NCBI GenBank assembly: GCA_947568835.1
Contig: OX387603.1
Span: 23,894,651-23,958,650, forward strand
Source: Protonemura montana
Taxonomy: Eukaryota; Arthropoda; Insecta; Plecoptera; Nemouridae
Direction: 5' to 3'
Length of the DNA: 64,000 nt
Numbering within the stretch: the first letter of the stretch is position 1; each line of letters starts with the position of its first letter. Below are positions 8,780-22,900 of the stretch, piece by piece. The notes under the pieces are model-generated. The model was given only the letters and a program-made list of their open reading frames with translations. It searched no databases and was not told the DNA's origin. The translations under genes were made by a program, and so were the position numbers.

Positions 8780-10800
8780 ATCTAGTTGTATTTATCCACC
8801 CATTTTCCGTAAAAGCTAGCTTAAAGGTACTTGACTGAAATCGAATAGGAAATAGCAAGCTAGCCGTCCACTCTCAGTTCGGCCAGCACGGCTTTCCAGA
8901 TGCTATTGAGGCATCAGTTGCCGGTGTCGCCGCGAGGCGCGCCCCGAGATCACGACGGTCAGCCTATTAAGCATTGTGATCGCAGAATAATTATTAATCT
9001 TCGTGTCCAGACGATGAGGTGATAGCGCTCTATGGTAGTTGTAAGTGCGACGGAGAGGCACCGAGGCTATCAACAGGCGGGACGGGCGTGATCGGCGGCC
9101 GAGAACAATCGACGCGAGGAAAACAAATTAAACCGTTGGGCAAGAATAGATGCACGAGATCAGAACAAGGAAATGAGATCGATGCGTCGATCAATGAAAC
9201 CAGCAGCGCTTTACGCGGAGGAAAAGTGCGGGACTGACAACAAAACGTGGGGCACTGCACTGGTTGCCGGGAACGGTACATTTTGGATATTGGATACAGT
9301 CGCGGCAATAGGACCTTACTTCTAATGTACAATGCTCTGCCTGATTAGCTTGGGAAATTTCGAAAATTGGCCCCAGGTTTCTTATTGGATAAAAGAAAAA
9401 TCCGTCTAGATCCTACAAAAAACTCCAGAAGTGGAGACAATTCATTGAGGCAAATACGCCGAGGAAGTTATTTACTCGCACACACTGTAGCGGGTGTCGA
9501 AGGGGCCGGCACATCCTGCAACTCGTTTGACAAATGAAGACGCTGACCCGTGGGGGTTGCTGCGATGCCCCCTGGCCGTGTCCCGTCGAGTAGCGCCCCC
9601 GCCCTCTGGACCCCTGCGGGCCAGGCACGGCCCGGTCGAAACAATGGGCTGGTAATCACTTCATTTACCGGGCGCTCCTCGGCCTCTACGACCGAGAGGT
9701 ATCATGTCACGCAGGACGCAACGGCCTCATATAGACGTGCGACTCAACCACGGCCACTAGGTAATACACAACCAAGGAAAACAACCGATGAAGATACATG
9801 AATGATACCGATAAAGGTATCGGCAATAGACGCCCTAAAACGGTTTTTTTTCTCAAGTGAAAAGGGAAACGATATTAAATTAAGTCGCACTAATGAGTTT
9901 CCCAAACGAGGAGATAATTAAGATCGGGGCTCCCTCGCCCGACGCCCTCGGGATGCAGTGGCCTGCGCGCAATCTCTTGACGGCTCAATATGTCAAACGA
10001 AACGTACAACAATAGGGAAAAAACAAAGAGCCGGCAACCGCAGAGGCGGCAGCGACGACGACGGAGATCGATGGCGAGGGGGAGCGCGTCGACGTTGTGG
10101 CAAATTGCAATCGCCGTCCCCACATACACAAACACTGGATGCCGTGTCCTTGTTTGGCATGCGTTGCGCCTCGTGTTGTCTGGTCTTTGTCGCACGGCGC
10201 AATTCGTCGGCATACTCGTGCGGATGGGGGGTTAGAGGTTAACCTCGTGCGGAAGGAAACGACGTCGATGATGTCGCGTTTATGTCAATTGCCGACAGTC
10301 CTGAAGGAGTTTTGTTTACCACTGTTTTATCCACATAGCTCAATTTTTGATATAACTATCTGAATATACTATCCAGTTTTTCTGAAAAAGGCACAAGGAC
10401 CTAGAAAAGCAAGAACTTAGAGTTATTTTTGGGTTCCTAGGACACGTGATACCTTTACCGACATTTTCTAAATAGCCTTTCTTAAAAGTTTATAACGTTG
10501 TTTGCAATTTATTCTGTGAAGTGTTTGAAGAAACAGCCATCCTATGGAGACTACCATTGATTTCAAAGCCCAAGTGAGATGTGTTTCTCAGGAATCGCGT
10601 ACAACGGCGTCCACCATGCCGTGAACAAGCCGTTAAAAACTCGAACCAATCAGCGGCAAGCTTCGTGTGATTTCGAATCGCTCACATCTCCGACGTGAGT
10701 CGAAACACGCGTCAAAACAGACCAGTCCAAAAATCGACCGGGCCGTGGTACCGCGAGGGATTGAAACGATTTTCTTGCAAGTCACAATCAAATAATCAAG
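8780..10800. other. intron sequence with a GC-rich patch near 9.54-9.74 kb
   Basis: Mixed composition. The block 9540-9740 is unusually GC-rich with GGCC/CCCG words; open frames cross it on both strands with no protein-family features. 10040-10120 has GAC/CGG-rich tracts. No element or RNA gene recognised. Confidence 0.4.
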
Positions 10801-11085
10801 TCATCTGACAAAATTGACACCGCGCTCGCCATGGCGCATGCGCACGCTCGTCACATAGCCGTGCTGGAAAGATTTATTTGTATGCGCCCTGCGGGTTTGA
10901 TTGACACTTTTGAGACCCGCGTCACGATGAAATTGATTCGGACGGGCACGCCATACACTTCGGACGAAGGGGCGACGTTCATTGGCGCACGGCGGGGTCC
11001 GCGTCCCCAAGCGAAGTTTCAATTTAGACGTGGCTTACGGCTCACCTTGGCGACAATGTGGCATTTATCCGAGAATACATTGTAG
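10801..11085. promoter_or_regulatory. CpG island with exact NRF1/Ewg palindrome
   Basis: CpG-rich patch containing GCGCATGCGC (10834-10843), the core NRF1 (fly Erect wing) palindrome, and TGATTGACA near 10897, an Exd/Hth-like half composite. An 84-codon plus frame overlaps it, but its GC is nearly equal at all three codon positions (about 55/52/58%), so I do not call it coding. NRF1 sites commonly mark promoters; regulatory role is inference. Confidence 0.3.
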
Positions 11086-14000
11086 AATTGTATGTAGAGT
11101 TTGAAAAATACAACTGCATGTCAAATGTGGGTAATCCTTTTCGGTTTTTTTACTTTTTAGACTCCACTTTACTTTGAGCTATAATGACGCCGTCAAGGAA
11201 TAGAGACGATCTGACTTGTACACCAGGCGCCTCCCTGTGAATGAGTTGACAGGACACTCTCGTCCTTGGCTTGTCTTCCTCCATTCAGCCATTGGTTACT
11301 AAAATAACAGGATATCTAGTGCGGGGTGATTTATATTGCCGATGAATTCCAAAATAATCCTTTGTGTTCATTTCTGAACCAAATGAAGAGGAGAAATTGA
11401 GTGTATTGGTTTTAAAATGCCAATAAATTTAGTAATTTTTAGCAGACTTTAGCGAATCGAATTTGAGTTATACTTATTTGATGGTGGGTGAGCTCTCGCC
11501 CCGTACGCCACCTGGATTCACGTTCAAACCAACGCCTTCCTGATTGAAACTAAATTCTCGTTATTTTGTTTACCCACAGCGCACCAAGCAGCACTCCAAC
11601 AAATCCAAACACAAAGCCTACCCGATCCGCTGAACACAGCCCCCCCCCCCCTCCCCCTTCCAAACACCCCCGTGACAAAACAAACACACGTAGTACGCGA
11701 ATTAAATCGCGTCATTAATAAATGATTCTAGCGCTGGCCACTCGACATCCTCGGCGCTGATTGCCACGTAGTCGACAACAATACTTTCTCCCGGGCACCT
11801 TTGTGTCGCGGGGACGAGTCGCAGCGCCCTCTATGAGCGAAGGGGTCGCAGCAAACAGCGCCAAGACAAACTTTTAATTGATGTCTCGCTCCCACCATGC
11901 TTGTTTGCCGCTACGAGGCGACTGGAGCGATGTTGTTTCAGATCTCGAAACTATTCTGAGGACGTCTGTGATTTCCCATGTGCGTCTTTGGAACGCCTCT
12001 CTATCTTGTCGTTCGTGGCTGGGCTACGCGGCCCCTGCCCTACGAATGTCTTGTTCGACAACATTAGGCAGACGGAGGCGAGTTCATTCTCCGACTGCCG
12101 TTTAATTACAGTTACGACTGGTGTGAATGTGGCGAGGGCAAATTTGTCAGAGACTGGGGTTTATAACTTCAATTTTAAACCAAATTTGAGCATTTGAACA
12201 ATGACACAAATCAATTTTCCTCAACAGTTATTTTCTTTTTTCGTGTGGTTTTTCTTTATATCGTAGATATTATTGGTTGAGGTTGCCATGTTTATGTTCA
12301 GTTCAGAAAAAGGCTGACCGTACAGTGTCCCAAAAACACCCTAAACGAGACAGAACGACACGCGTAGTGCGATTCGTGCCACACGGTCGTCCCACATCAC
12401 CGCATACACGTCCAGAGATTGTCTTGTTCTTGTGACAAAAACGTCCCCGTGGACGACGCCGTCACCTCACGTCCCCGCCGTCATTTCAAATTACAAAGAA
12501 AGTTATGTGAAATAATCATGTCACAAAACCTCGCTGGCTTCAAAAAAACACGACCCCGGTCTTCTCGCGTGTCGCCTTCAACTAAAACACTAAACCGCGG
12601 GGCTACGCGCAGAACAGCGCTATACGCACAAACAAATGCGTGCGCGGAGGACGCGCGAAGACACGGGCGTGATTGCGACTCGACCGCAAGGTATTAGTGT
12701 AATGAGCACCGGCTGCACGCGACGCGAGGTGTGATGTCACCTGGAGGGTGCTAAACAACATCAAAACACATAACAGGCGGGCGGACACGAACGACACGCA
12801 TCGAACGCGTATATACCTGGCAAGATACGCGCGGTTTCACGCGTGAGATGACGCGAGACGCCGAAGTGATTTATCACGCGTGTTCGCGGTGCGTGATGCG
12901 TTTGATAAGCAGTGGTGCGGTCGTGCTTTTTGGGGATGGGTCATTTAGGGGGAAGCCGTTTTCACGCTAAGGTGTCGGCGTTTGTAAGTATGGTAAATGT
13001 GGTTGGGAATTTCGTGAGCCAACAACACTCAAGATTCGATAATTAAGGTTGTTTTTTTAAAGGAAATTTGCTTATAGTTTTATTTGACAAGTTTCTCGAC
13101 AACAATAGATCGTGGAGCTTTAAAACCAGTTCAAACCGCTCCGTATTCTGAGTGATACAGCTTGAATGAGACTCCCAAATTAAATTGTGTTTAAATTTGG
13201 AGGCGCCACGTCAGGCGCCACTGTCTGGTTTGATATCCGACCACCGTCCGCGCCAGTCACTAAGACCAGAAAGTCATCGTACGCCAGTGGAGCTCAGTGT
13301 GCTCGGTGTGCAACTAGAGGTACAAGCAATTACTAACCAATTAGCGCAAGCTTGAGTGATATTGCCCTCGCCAGACGTGTAATTATTTAGATGAAATAAT
13401 AATATATCAGCATAATAATTATTTGCAATGTTCTACTTGTCGGCTAATGGATTTTTTTATCGCGAATTTAGCGTATGGAACAAAATGCGAAAGCAAATAA
13501 CTGTTAGGAGCAATTAGGCTGGGTGCAAATTGCAGCATAGTTGCAAGTACGCTTTGCCGCATATTTGATTTAATCGTATTCCAAAGCCCGACCGTAGAAG
13601 AAGTGCGGACAAACACATCTTCCCATGAGTAGCTTTTGTCGCCAACTGGACATCCTTCTCTTACGAAACCCACTAGGGCAGAACCGCGCTGGGCATTGTC
13701 TCACAGCGCATTCCGCCACCGTTTTGCAAGGCGTGATATGCCCGTGATACGTGTCTGCTAACTGCTGCACACGAATAACTGCTGACACATTTGTAAAGCA
13801 CCGGAAGTCCAAACTGGCCTGCACACCCTGTCACTCAAAACGCTGTCAGACCGCGCGGCACTAATTTGTTGATCCAACGCCATGACATCCCAGGGTAAAC
13901 ATTATGAATGACTCCAAAGAAAATAGTGCAACTGTGTTTTGTAACAAGATATGTAATTATTATTGTTGCTAGCACGAAGCGGTTGTGGAATTGGCCTGGT

Positions 14001-14952
14001 TTATCGTCGTCGTCGAGGAATGAAGGGCATGTCCGCCGGTAAAGAAGCGATTCACACCGATTCTAATGACATTTTGAATGCACACTGCGTGAAAGGTCGC
14101 TTCCCGCAAGACGCCCAACCGCGGAGAAGAAAAACGGAACATCATTAATTTAAATCGCTACGATCTAAATATATATCGAAAAGTCGTTTCACCGCACAAT
14201 GAAAAGTGGGGTTTATTTCGAGAAAAATAAATTAATGCCATTGCGATGACATTATAAATCTCCGGACTCGCCTAGTAAACGCGTCGGTCGGAATTTGCAT
14301 GAACGAGTTCCACATTAAATTCACCAGCAACAGAGTTAGACGTACCTTCTCTGCCGGAACGATCTTTCCAGGATAGCCATACAGCGCCAGAAGGGCAAAT
14401 TGCTAGCCTAATCAAAAGCAACCCTTCTCCACTAGAGTATATACCAACGGGTAACCTACATACATCGCAACCCTGGGTAATCGCATGAAACATAGCCCCA
14501 CAGGCGTAAACCAGCATTGTCTGTGCTCTGCCCTCCGAGCCCTTAGCATTACGTGGCTGTAACGCGGCAAGGTATAATCTAATAGCGTCGATCTAGTTGT
14601 CGAGCTTTGTAATCTCGGCCGGCCATAACGTCGGTCACCGCCTCCGGCCACATGGACGTCGACTAATCCGACGCTGCCGCGATGCCAAGGGGGAGCGGGG
14701 GGAGGGGGGCACAGAGTTATTACTTTCGCAGAGTAAACACGTAATAACCTTTCAAAACGGCACCGAAAGGGATGAATCTGCGCACCCTGTCGCCAAATTG
14801 TTTCCGTTTTGCTCGCTCCTTTGAAAAGTGCTGCATGCAACCATAGAGATTGCTCCACACACGTATTGCCCCGGCGAACTATTACACAAAATAATAAATG
14901 TGTGCACGGGGAGCTTTTCTTCCTCTCCCGCGAATAATATGCTTCACATACT
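11086..14952. other. intron sequence, C-run and CpG patches
   Basis: Unique sequence with a 12-base C run and adjoining C5 at 11640-11656 (G-quadruplex-prone on the minus strand), and a CpG-rich stretch at 12340-12900 with many ACG/CGC words. No gene or element recognised. Confidence 0.45.
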
Positions 14953-14982
14953 TTGAAAGAAACTGATGCAATTAGAAAGACG

Positions 14983-15672
14983 ATGCATGTTTTTGAAATA
15001 TTTTTCTGGTTCGTCAGTTCGTTGTGTATAGCGGGGCTAAAAGTAGGAAACTCGATCTCTGGCGTCGGGGTGCTTTTGCTTCCCAACGCCGACGCCGCGA
15101 CGGTGGGCAAAGCTGGCGGGATGACTCTAATCTGCTGCGCCACCGAGGGCGGGATGGAGGGCGTTAAAGCAAGAACAAAGTGGAAGCAATTTAACCGGCT
15201 TTGTTGGCTCGCGATGGCTCAATGCCTGGTGCCTGCCACGCTCGGTGATGTTGTCGCGCGAGACGGAGGGTGGAGCTTTGCTTCGAAGGAGCTGCGAGTC
15301 AATAAAAGAGTTGCAAGCAGCCGAGGTGGAACTTTTGCTCAGAGCCAGATCCTTTGGCAGATCGAAAATTGCCTCACCTTTGACTTGGTTCTGGTTCCAG
15401 ATATTTGCCAAGATAAACTTAACGCTCGAGCTCAAGCTCTCTTCAAGACAAAGCCAAGAGACGTGATTTCTTCTTCGCGTATTCCTTTAAAAATCAATGG
15501 AAATTTTGACATGGCGATAGAGTATTTAAAAAATTCGAGGAAAAACTTACATTCTTTAGATCTAATGTCAACTAATCAGGCAAACACTCACGTTAATCAC
15601 CGATACAGAAGACTTGTGATTGTACTCTGCTTTCCAAGAGAAATTGCGGGCAAAAAGGGCAAGAACTCCTAG
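14983..15672 (+). other. long intronic open frame of uncertain status
   Basis: From ATG 14983 a frame of 229 codons stays open to TAG 15670-15672. It starts with a hydrophobic stretch (FEIFFWFVSSLCIAGL) that resembles a signal anchor. Over ~130 codons GC by position is about 60/45/59%, second position lowest, but an antisense frame (15127-15435) has the mirror pattern, so periodicity does not choose a strand. No family, no good splice or promoter context. In a 64 kb window one such frame by chance is not very surprising. Listed so it can be tested with RNA data. Confidence 0.12.
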
Positions 15673-16849
15673 ACGAAACTTTTCCACACTCCCTGCGTTG
15701 ACGACCAGAGGCACACCAGCCCCGACCACCCCACCCCACCCCTGACTCACAAGTGAAGATAAACGCCCTCTACTCGCGACGAAGTGTGGCAACTTAGTAC
15801 GATCTCCCGCGGCGTCTCATTTCCACGCCAGCTTTTGATCCCTCGCCGAGTTGCAGCATTGATCCAATACCAGCGGCCGCATACACCTCTAATAAACTCT
15901 CGCTGATGATACCGCGCGCCGAGCAGCCCTGCAAATTGCTTTGGCGTCGGCGTCGCCGTGCCCTCAAAGCGCGACGCTCTCGACGCGATCGAGTAATCGC
16001 GTAACCAGCGTGAGACGGCGTCTCTCTTATTAACGCCTCTAAGGAACGGCAAACAGCCGACATAAGTGACTCCTGTGTACTGCCGTCGTCGACGTCGTCG
16101 TCGTCGTCGACGTCGTTTGATCGCTGACTTCATTTGCCGTTAGCTTTGGAAAACAAACACAAAGTAAGCGATCACGGAGACATGGTTAATAAACGTCTCA
16201 CACTGCCGATCCATTAAATTGTGTGCAAACTCAGTTTTAATAGGGGCTGAAAACGCGTCAGGCATAATAGAACTGAGCTTTATGCGACATCATTTTTCAT
16301 CGCGCTAAAATAAACCATCTGCTGTTATAAAGCCACGTCGAGCATTATAACATTCCCCGTATGCAACCGGAATCCCTGATACAGAAAAGGTGCCGGTCAA
16401 AGCGCGGAGTCATCTCGCAAAACCTCCACAAAGTTCGATGCGACGACAACGACGACAATGAATCAATATGATTGATCGAAGTCGACGACAATATTTTCTC
16501 AGCGTCGTCACACGTGGCGGCGACTCCACTTTCGCGCGTCGCAAAGAAATCAATCGCGTGGTTTATTGGGTCATGAATCATGACGACGCCGAGCGCTGAG
16601 TGATGCCTGCGAGGCGTCGGTTATCGATTGTCCACTTCGAGTGTCCACCGACTGGTGACACGTCTTGCTTGTCTGGTTTCATTAAGAGAGCATTGTCGCC
16701 TTCGGAGGGTCGACGACAACACGTGGTAACGATTGCAGAAGCACTTTGTCGTGGATGACGCGACACGATGAGATTACAACAAGGATTGAAACCTTACTGT
16801 GGGTATGGTTTTGTAACACCTGAAGGATCGACAGCCGTAATCAATCAGG
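15673..16849. other. intron sequence with GTC/GAC trinucleotide tracts
   Basis: Holds an imperfect (GTC)n/(GAC)n run at 16084-16117 and looser GACGAC words at 16440-16510. No gene recognised. Confidence 0.5.
16084..16117. repeat. imperfect (GTC)n microsatellite
   Basis: Tandem GTC/GTCGAC units over 34 bases. Similar tracts recur at 37296 and 55518. Confidence 0.8.
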
Positions 16850-16941
16850 TCACGCTTCTCAGCTCAAACTTGGAGCCCAGTGCCACTGGGTCCGTTGTCC
16901 GAACAGTGCGTCGTTAAACACTAAAAATCAATCAATCAACC
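16850..16941 (+). repeat. SINE 3' fragment (GTCGTTAAACAC...AATCAATC tail)
   Basis: Ends AGTGCGTCGTTAAACACT then AAAAATCAATCAATCAACC. The same tail closes the 5S-derived SINE copies at 52.2, 53.5, 57.7 and 62.4 kb. No 5S head here, so this is a 5'-truncated insertion in plus orientation. Confidence 0.75.
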
Positions 16942-19900
16942 GTGATATGTATTTTTGATGATTGAAAGAGTGGGCGTAATATGGGTTCATATTAACAGGT
17001 GATTACATTACGAATGCACCATTTGGCAGAACATCTTTTTGTATGGGAAATTGTCTTCCTGCAAAGTAAGGTCGGTCGGAAATAAATCTTACAAAACCTG
17101 AGTATAAGCATCTACAATAATTGAAACAAATGCACTTCGAACCGAAAATTATAACAAAGGGTATTTTAAAAGTAACCAAAAAAATGAACCTATTTTTAAG
17201 CATTTAAGATGTTCCTAAGTCGATTTTGCCGGATATAGGCACGCAATTAGTCCATCGTGCTGGTTTCCACCAAATTGTGACCGCGACAAACTCGTCGTTT
17301 GTCGTCAACAATGCGTGTCGCTCACAGAGTTGTCTCCCGTTCGAGCCCCCCGTCCAAAGGGGTGCCCGGCGACGTCCAGCCGTGGTCGATTATCACGCCC
17401 AATTAGCCTCACCGTCGACCGCACGGCGCGGAGGTCGTGGCTAGGGATGCGAGCGCGACGCCGTCGGCGGCGTCTGCATCGGAAGCCTTGTCTCGACGGC
17501 GTCGTCGTCGCCGAATCGCATCCTCGAATCAATCTCGCGACTCTTTGAGCGCCACCCGATGTTTGCTTGATTCAACGAGCGATCCAATAGCCTTGGGAGG
17601 CAATTCGCTTTGCTCTTGTATCTCCGTTAAATTCAGACAAGAACTCTCTTGCTACCCATGTGAGTTTAAAATTGCATAAAAGTTAGACGAGGGAAATTGA
17701 AATGGGAAACAATCAATTTGAGAAAAACACGATGGGGACGATGTATGTGAAAAATTCAAGTTCGTAATGCCATTGGCTTCGAAATTCGTTGACGAGTGCG
17801 CCGTGCACGGTAAAATCCGAGACCATGTACGCGGCGCAAGTACCGTTCACCCCGTTTGTAACTCTAGACGACGATTACAGGGCAAGGGCCAAATGGGGCA
17901 TCATGCGTAGCGCGGTGACGCGGTGGGCTAGCACTCCCTGCAACTACGCAGGGTGGCCGTCGACCCCGGGGTAAGGGTGCGCGTTAAGAGACTCGGTACA
18001 TGGACAGATAATAGGCTATTATTGCAGCGCGGCGCAAGGCACAAAGGGATTAATTGAGTCTGGGTAATGCTAGGAAAATACGAAAATGGGGGGTGGAAGT
18101 CGGTCGGGGCGGAAAAACGCGCGCCGCTGCACCGCGGCGCCGCGTTGATGCAGGGAATGAAAACTGGAGCCCGCCGCGTGAGCTGCCGGCTTGCGTATCG
18201 CTTCGGGGGCTCTTGGCCGACTCCTCGATGTCGATGTTATAAGCCGAGGTTCGCTCGTAATGCGGCCCGGGTGTCGATCGAAGACCAACTGAACAGGATT
18301 GTGATCATTGAAAATTTTGCGAATTAATTCAAGATTCAGAACTTCAAAAAATGGGTGCTCTAGGTTGGGATAATTGGAGTAAAAATACACCTTAAAAATG
18401 AAAAGTGAGCGTGAAATTTACACGAGGTCATTAGGATAGAAAACTGTTTCCCAGCTTTAAAAAATCTGTGAGAAATCTTGCAAACATGACGCCATGTTGA
18501 TTACAAAAGCAGTGAACGATGGAACAAGCAAAACCATAATTATTTCCCTAATTTTCGCCAATCCTCGTCTTCTGCGTCCAGGCAATCTCTTGATCTCTTT
18601 CAGCACGCAACATCCAGACAACTTTTCAGACCGAATCACAACGCAGCTACACCCAAAATCAGTGTCCCTGATCTGTTTAATCATCTTAGCTTATCGGTAA
18701 TCACCTCATTCGATCTGGTTTCGTCCTCGTCGACCCCCATCCGACACCCCTGCAGCGTCGTGGGCCGCCGAGCGCTGAAAGCCCACGACGGGTAACCTGA
18801 AACTACGAAATACGACCGGCTATCTCCCTTCTACTAATCACATATTGCTACACATACGGTAGGCCAGCTATCAAGGTACACAGGCAATGCTCTGTCTTGC
18901 AACCCCAACCCACTTTAATGAAACCGCTCCTTACACATGGTTAATTCCATAACTCATCGTCAATACACCTTTGTGAAAACCTTCGTCACACAGTATAACA
19001 TACTGCAGTGTACATACGTATCGAATAACACAAAAAGTGACCCTCTCTTGTAGAGTTCGCATCGTGGCAGCATCAATACACAGCCACTGTACCAAATGAG
19101 CTAGCCCCTGATCATCGTGGCGTACACGGCCGATGACTGGCCTTTAGTCGGCAGCCACTAGACCGTGCTGGAATTATAATAGCGATCAAATTGACTGCTT
19201 GTCAGGGAGTAGTGCCTTTGTTTTCTCTTTTTTTTCGTATGTATGTGTGTGTGTGAGTGTGGTACGCCAGACGCCATATTTTCATTACTAGCTTGAAATG
19301 CGAAGGCTATGATTACGAGGAATAATTAGCAATCTCGTGGTTCGTATTTAGATGTGGTTATGTATGCCACATGATTGATTGATCAATTGGGTATGTTATT
19401 AAAGCTATATCTCTGCATTGTGAGCTGAATTAAAGTCCAGCGAGCCTGGTTAGCAGTCAACTGAATTCACATCACCACTTTATGCTTGCTTCGGAATTAG
19501 TTTACGAATTTCGCCGAGGAACCGCAACGCGCGGAAAAGTTATTTCCTGGTGGTGCCGGCTTCGTTAGAGTAAATTAATTAGCACTGGTAGACATTACGG
19601 CAGGAGTTTTGCCGCGGCGCCCGCGCCTGCTAGCACCGGCTCGACCTCCGAATCCACGCCCAATTCTCGAGGGCATTTCATTTCGACGCAAGATTCAAAG
19701 AGAATCCTCTATAAATGTGATAACATCTACAAAAGGGTGTTGGTGGCGTCGTGAATAATATACCGTCAGATACCGTGTTCGCACGACCATTTCTGTGCCG
19801 GGCGGCGGCGAACGCACGGTCGCGGCCTTTGACCGTGTATCGCGCAGGTATTAATGTCCGAATTAGGTCTGATATCGCAAAGATTAGCGTCGTTTGGCCA

Positions 19901-22900
19901 TTGAGCTGGCGCCCGGGGAAAACGCTGAGTGAAAATATAATTACTCTATAGTAGCGCACTCTGGCGAGCCCGTCCCAACACGCGGCGTGGGCCGTAAAAA
20001 CACAGTCCAGCCGGCTACTACGAGCACGACGACGCTGGGTGAAACAAATTTAATTTAAACTATTCTTTTGTGAAAAACCGTTTCCTGTCGACCTGCTACC
20101 AGATATTTAGTAACGCGGTACATGTCACCATATATAGGATTGAAAAGTTTCTTAATGTAAGATAACAGTTTTTTTGAGATCATCATGCTCATTTACATTC
20201 AATATGAATAGTTTACTAGTTTTCCTGCCGGTATATTAAATTCTAGTGAATCTAGCTCGCCACTCAGCTGTTTGATATCTTTCAAAACATGCCCAAAAAA
20301 GGGAGTCAGACTTTGCATTCATATGCAGTACCTATCTCATTCCATTCCAATCAATCGTAGAGTGGCTCTTCTCTATCATCCAGCAATTTCTTCCCAAACC
20401 TGTCTTCTGATCAATTTGGCTCCAATCAAGTAAGCAAGCAGTCGTCTGTTTGACATGCACATGCCCACCCTCGAGTGCGCCCGTAGATCCCGACGCGTCC
20501 GGCTTAAAACCGAGCCAAGCCAGTGCGACGCCTCCCCCGGATCAACGCGAACCTAATCCACGGGCTCGGTGTGTGTTTTAAACCCCTGCCCTCAGACTTT
20601 TGTCGGGCGACGTGTTTACATGGTCGGGATTGTTAAAACATTGAGATCAGGAGGTGGAGGGTGGGTGTTAGACATCATCCCTTAAACTCACATCCCCCCC
20701 ACCCTGCTCTCTTGTCTTCCATCGACCCCCGCCTCCCTCTCTGCCGCTCCTGTCCCCCCCTCTGCACCCTTTGTGCAATGTTTATAGACTAATGAACATC
20801 GCTTGATATAAGCTATTCCGTTTCATGACAATAGGCTTGAGGAAGTTATCGCTGATCAAATTATCAGTGGCCGGGACAGATCTGGGGGTGGGGGGAGCGT
20901 TTGTTACTCTTGAAAGTAAGCCAATTTGGATGTTGATGGATCATTTTCGAGGTCGGCGCGTTTCAAAGAAGAGCTTACACGACGACGTCGCCACGAGACG
21001 GGACCCAATCACATAAATCAATTTCGAATTGAAATAGTCTGCTCGCATGACTTGAGTGTATCAGCCGTTTCAACTGGAAAATATCGCGAGCTTTTGCGAC
21101 TCTCGAGTTCAATCTAACTAGTTTATAAAGAGTAAAGAACGTATAACAAAGAGCGGATAAAATAATGGCAAAGTTTGATTGAACTTTGAGTCGGGGTTCA
21201 GCAGCAATCTCATGTATAAGAAAGAATCGAGAAACGAAGTGACATAAGTGATATATTCTACCTTTTATAAGTCTTACCTACTCTGAAGAGCATCGGGAAC
21301 GGATAGCAAGTCTCTTTGTCAATGAAGTTGCTAACGCAATGCGGCGGGAAATGCTCTACGCATGTTGCTGGCACAAGCACCGGATTCGAGGACACTTCAT
21401 TAGCGGATCCTCGACGGCCACTTGAGTGCCGGGCAAAAGCGCACCGGTCCACCGCGCGAAACAACAGGCTTGAAATTCACCCCACCCAGCACTCGACTCG
21501 ACGGCGATTGTTTCACGGTGGGGTCCCTGCGTTAATATTTGGCTGCCGAGTCGAATTTATATACAAATTTATCGAAATCTTGCGATGCAAATTTCTATAG
21601 AGTCTCTAGAGTGAAAAGAGAGTAGGACTTTGTGATGAAATCTTTCTCACGGATCGCAGATGGAAAAGTCCCTCGTGCTTCGAGAAATCCGAGACTTTTT
21701 CAGACTGAAACCGTCGTCATTCCCCTTCCCCTCCCCGACGCTTATTGAATTCGCCGACTCACAATCAGATTAACTCTAATCAACCAGAAAATTAACTCCG
21801 TGTTAACGTTCGCTCAGTGTTCATTTTGATGCGACGGGCAAAGAATTTTACGCAAAGAAGTACGGGACTGGCGACACCCCGACTTTGTGATTGTCTCCCG
21901 AGCTTGCTATCCAATCAGAACGCGTATAATGCAATGAGAAGGGATGCCATGGGTATTCCCTGTCAATATTCGAACATTTGAAACGTCATTTCATGCAATC
22001 AGAATGATATGTAATAGCCTACGGGGACTCTTCCAGGATATCGAGGATTTGCTGTTCGCTCTGTCAAAGCAAATTAATTACAAAACAAACTATTAATTAA
22101 TCATTTCGACCAGATCTAAGCACACAATGCGCTCGGTCAACGTTTCAGACGCATTCATAGTGAAATGAGCGAGAGTGTTTGAAAAAAAATCGATTAAAAC
22201 TTTGAACAAATTAATTTATGCAAATCCCGCGCGCGCGGCGACGGCGACGGCGCTAATGTGTGTACGACTGACTGTCGGTATAGTCGCTTGTTTTTATTAT
22301 AGGTGTATTAATTGGCCTACTTGTCTCCGTCGCGCTAGCTGGATCGGTCATGGAGAATGATTCATTGCCGGCTTTATTTCCTACCTATGTAAATTGTCAC
22401 ATGCTATTACCAAATTTCCACAATCGGCAGTTGAAAAAAAAACGACAAAAAAAAAACCGCACTCGCACGGGTATTATAGGACGCGGAATTGGGGAGCTTG
22501 TAATCATTTTCTGAAATTTTAATTACTTTTTATAATACCGCGTATATTTTTAGTTTATCGCGCTGCCGGCAGGTGCAATGTCAGTCACACAGGTCATAAA
22601 AAAATAGAGCGACTTAATTCGTTCATAAAAAAAATAACTTGCGTTTTATATACTTTTGTGGAGCATGATTTTTAATATGCTATTAGAGAGTAGGTATTTG
22701 CTCGGGCTAACAACAGCTGTATTGTTGATACCTTGCCACAACTTAATTATTGTAGATAGCTCAGGACGTAACATCAAGCCAATTTGTTGGTGCGTTCAAT
22801 GATTTTTATTGCCGATCTTAAAACAATTTTATGGTACTTGTTAGTGAAATTAATTACTGTGAACTGTCTTTCGCGGTACATGCAGAGGAATAAATTAAAA

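Noticed and set aside
10831-11085. 84-codon plus frame in the NRF1-site island
   Set aside because: GC is nearly equal at the three codon positions and no family match, so not called coding.
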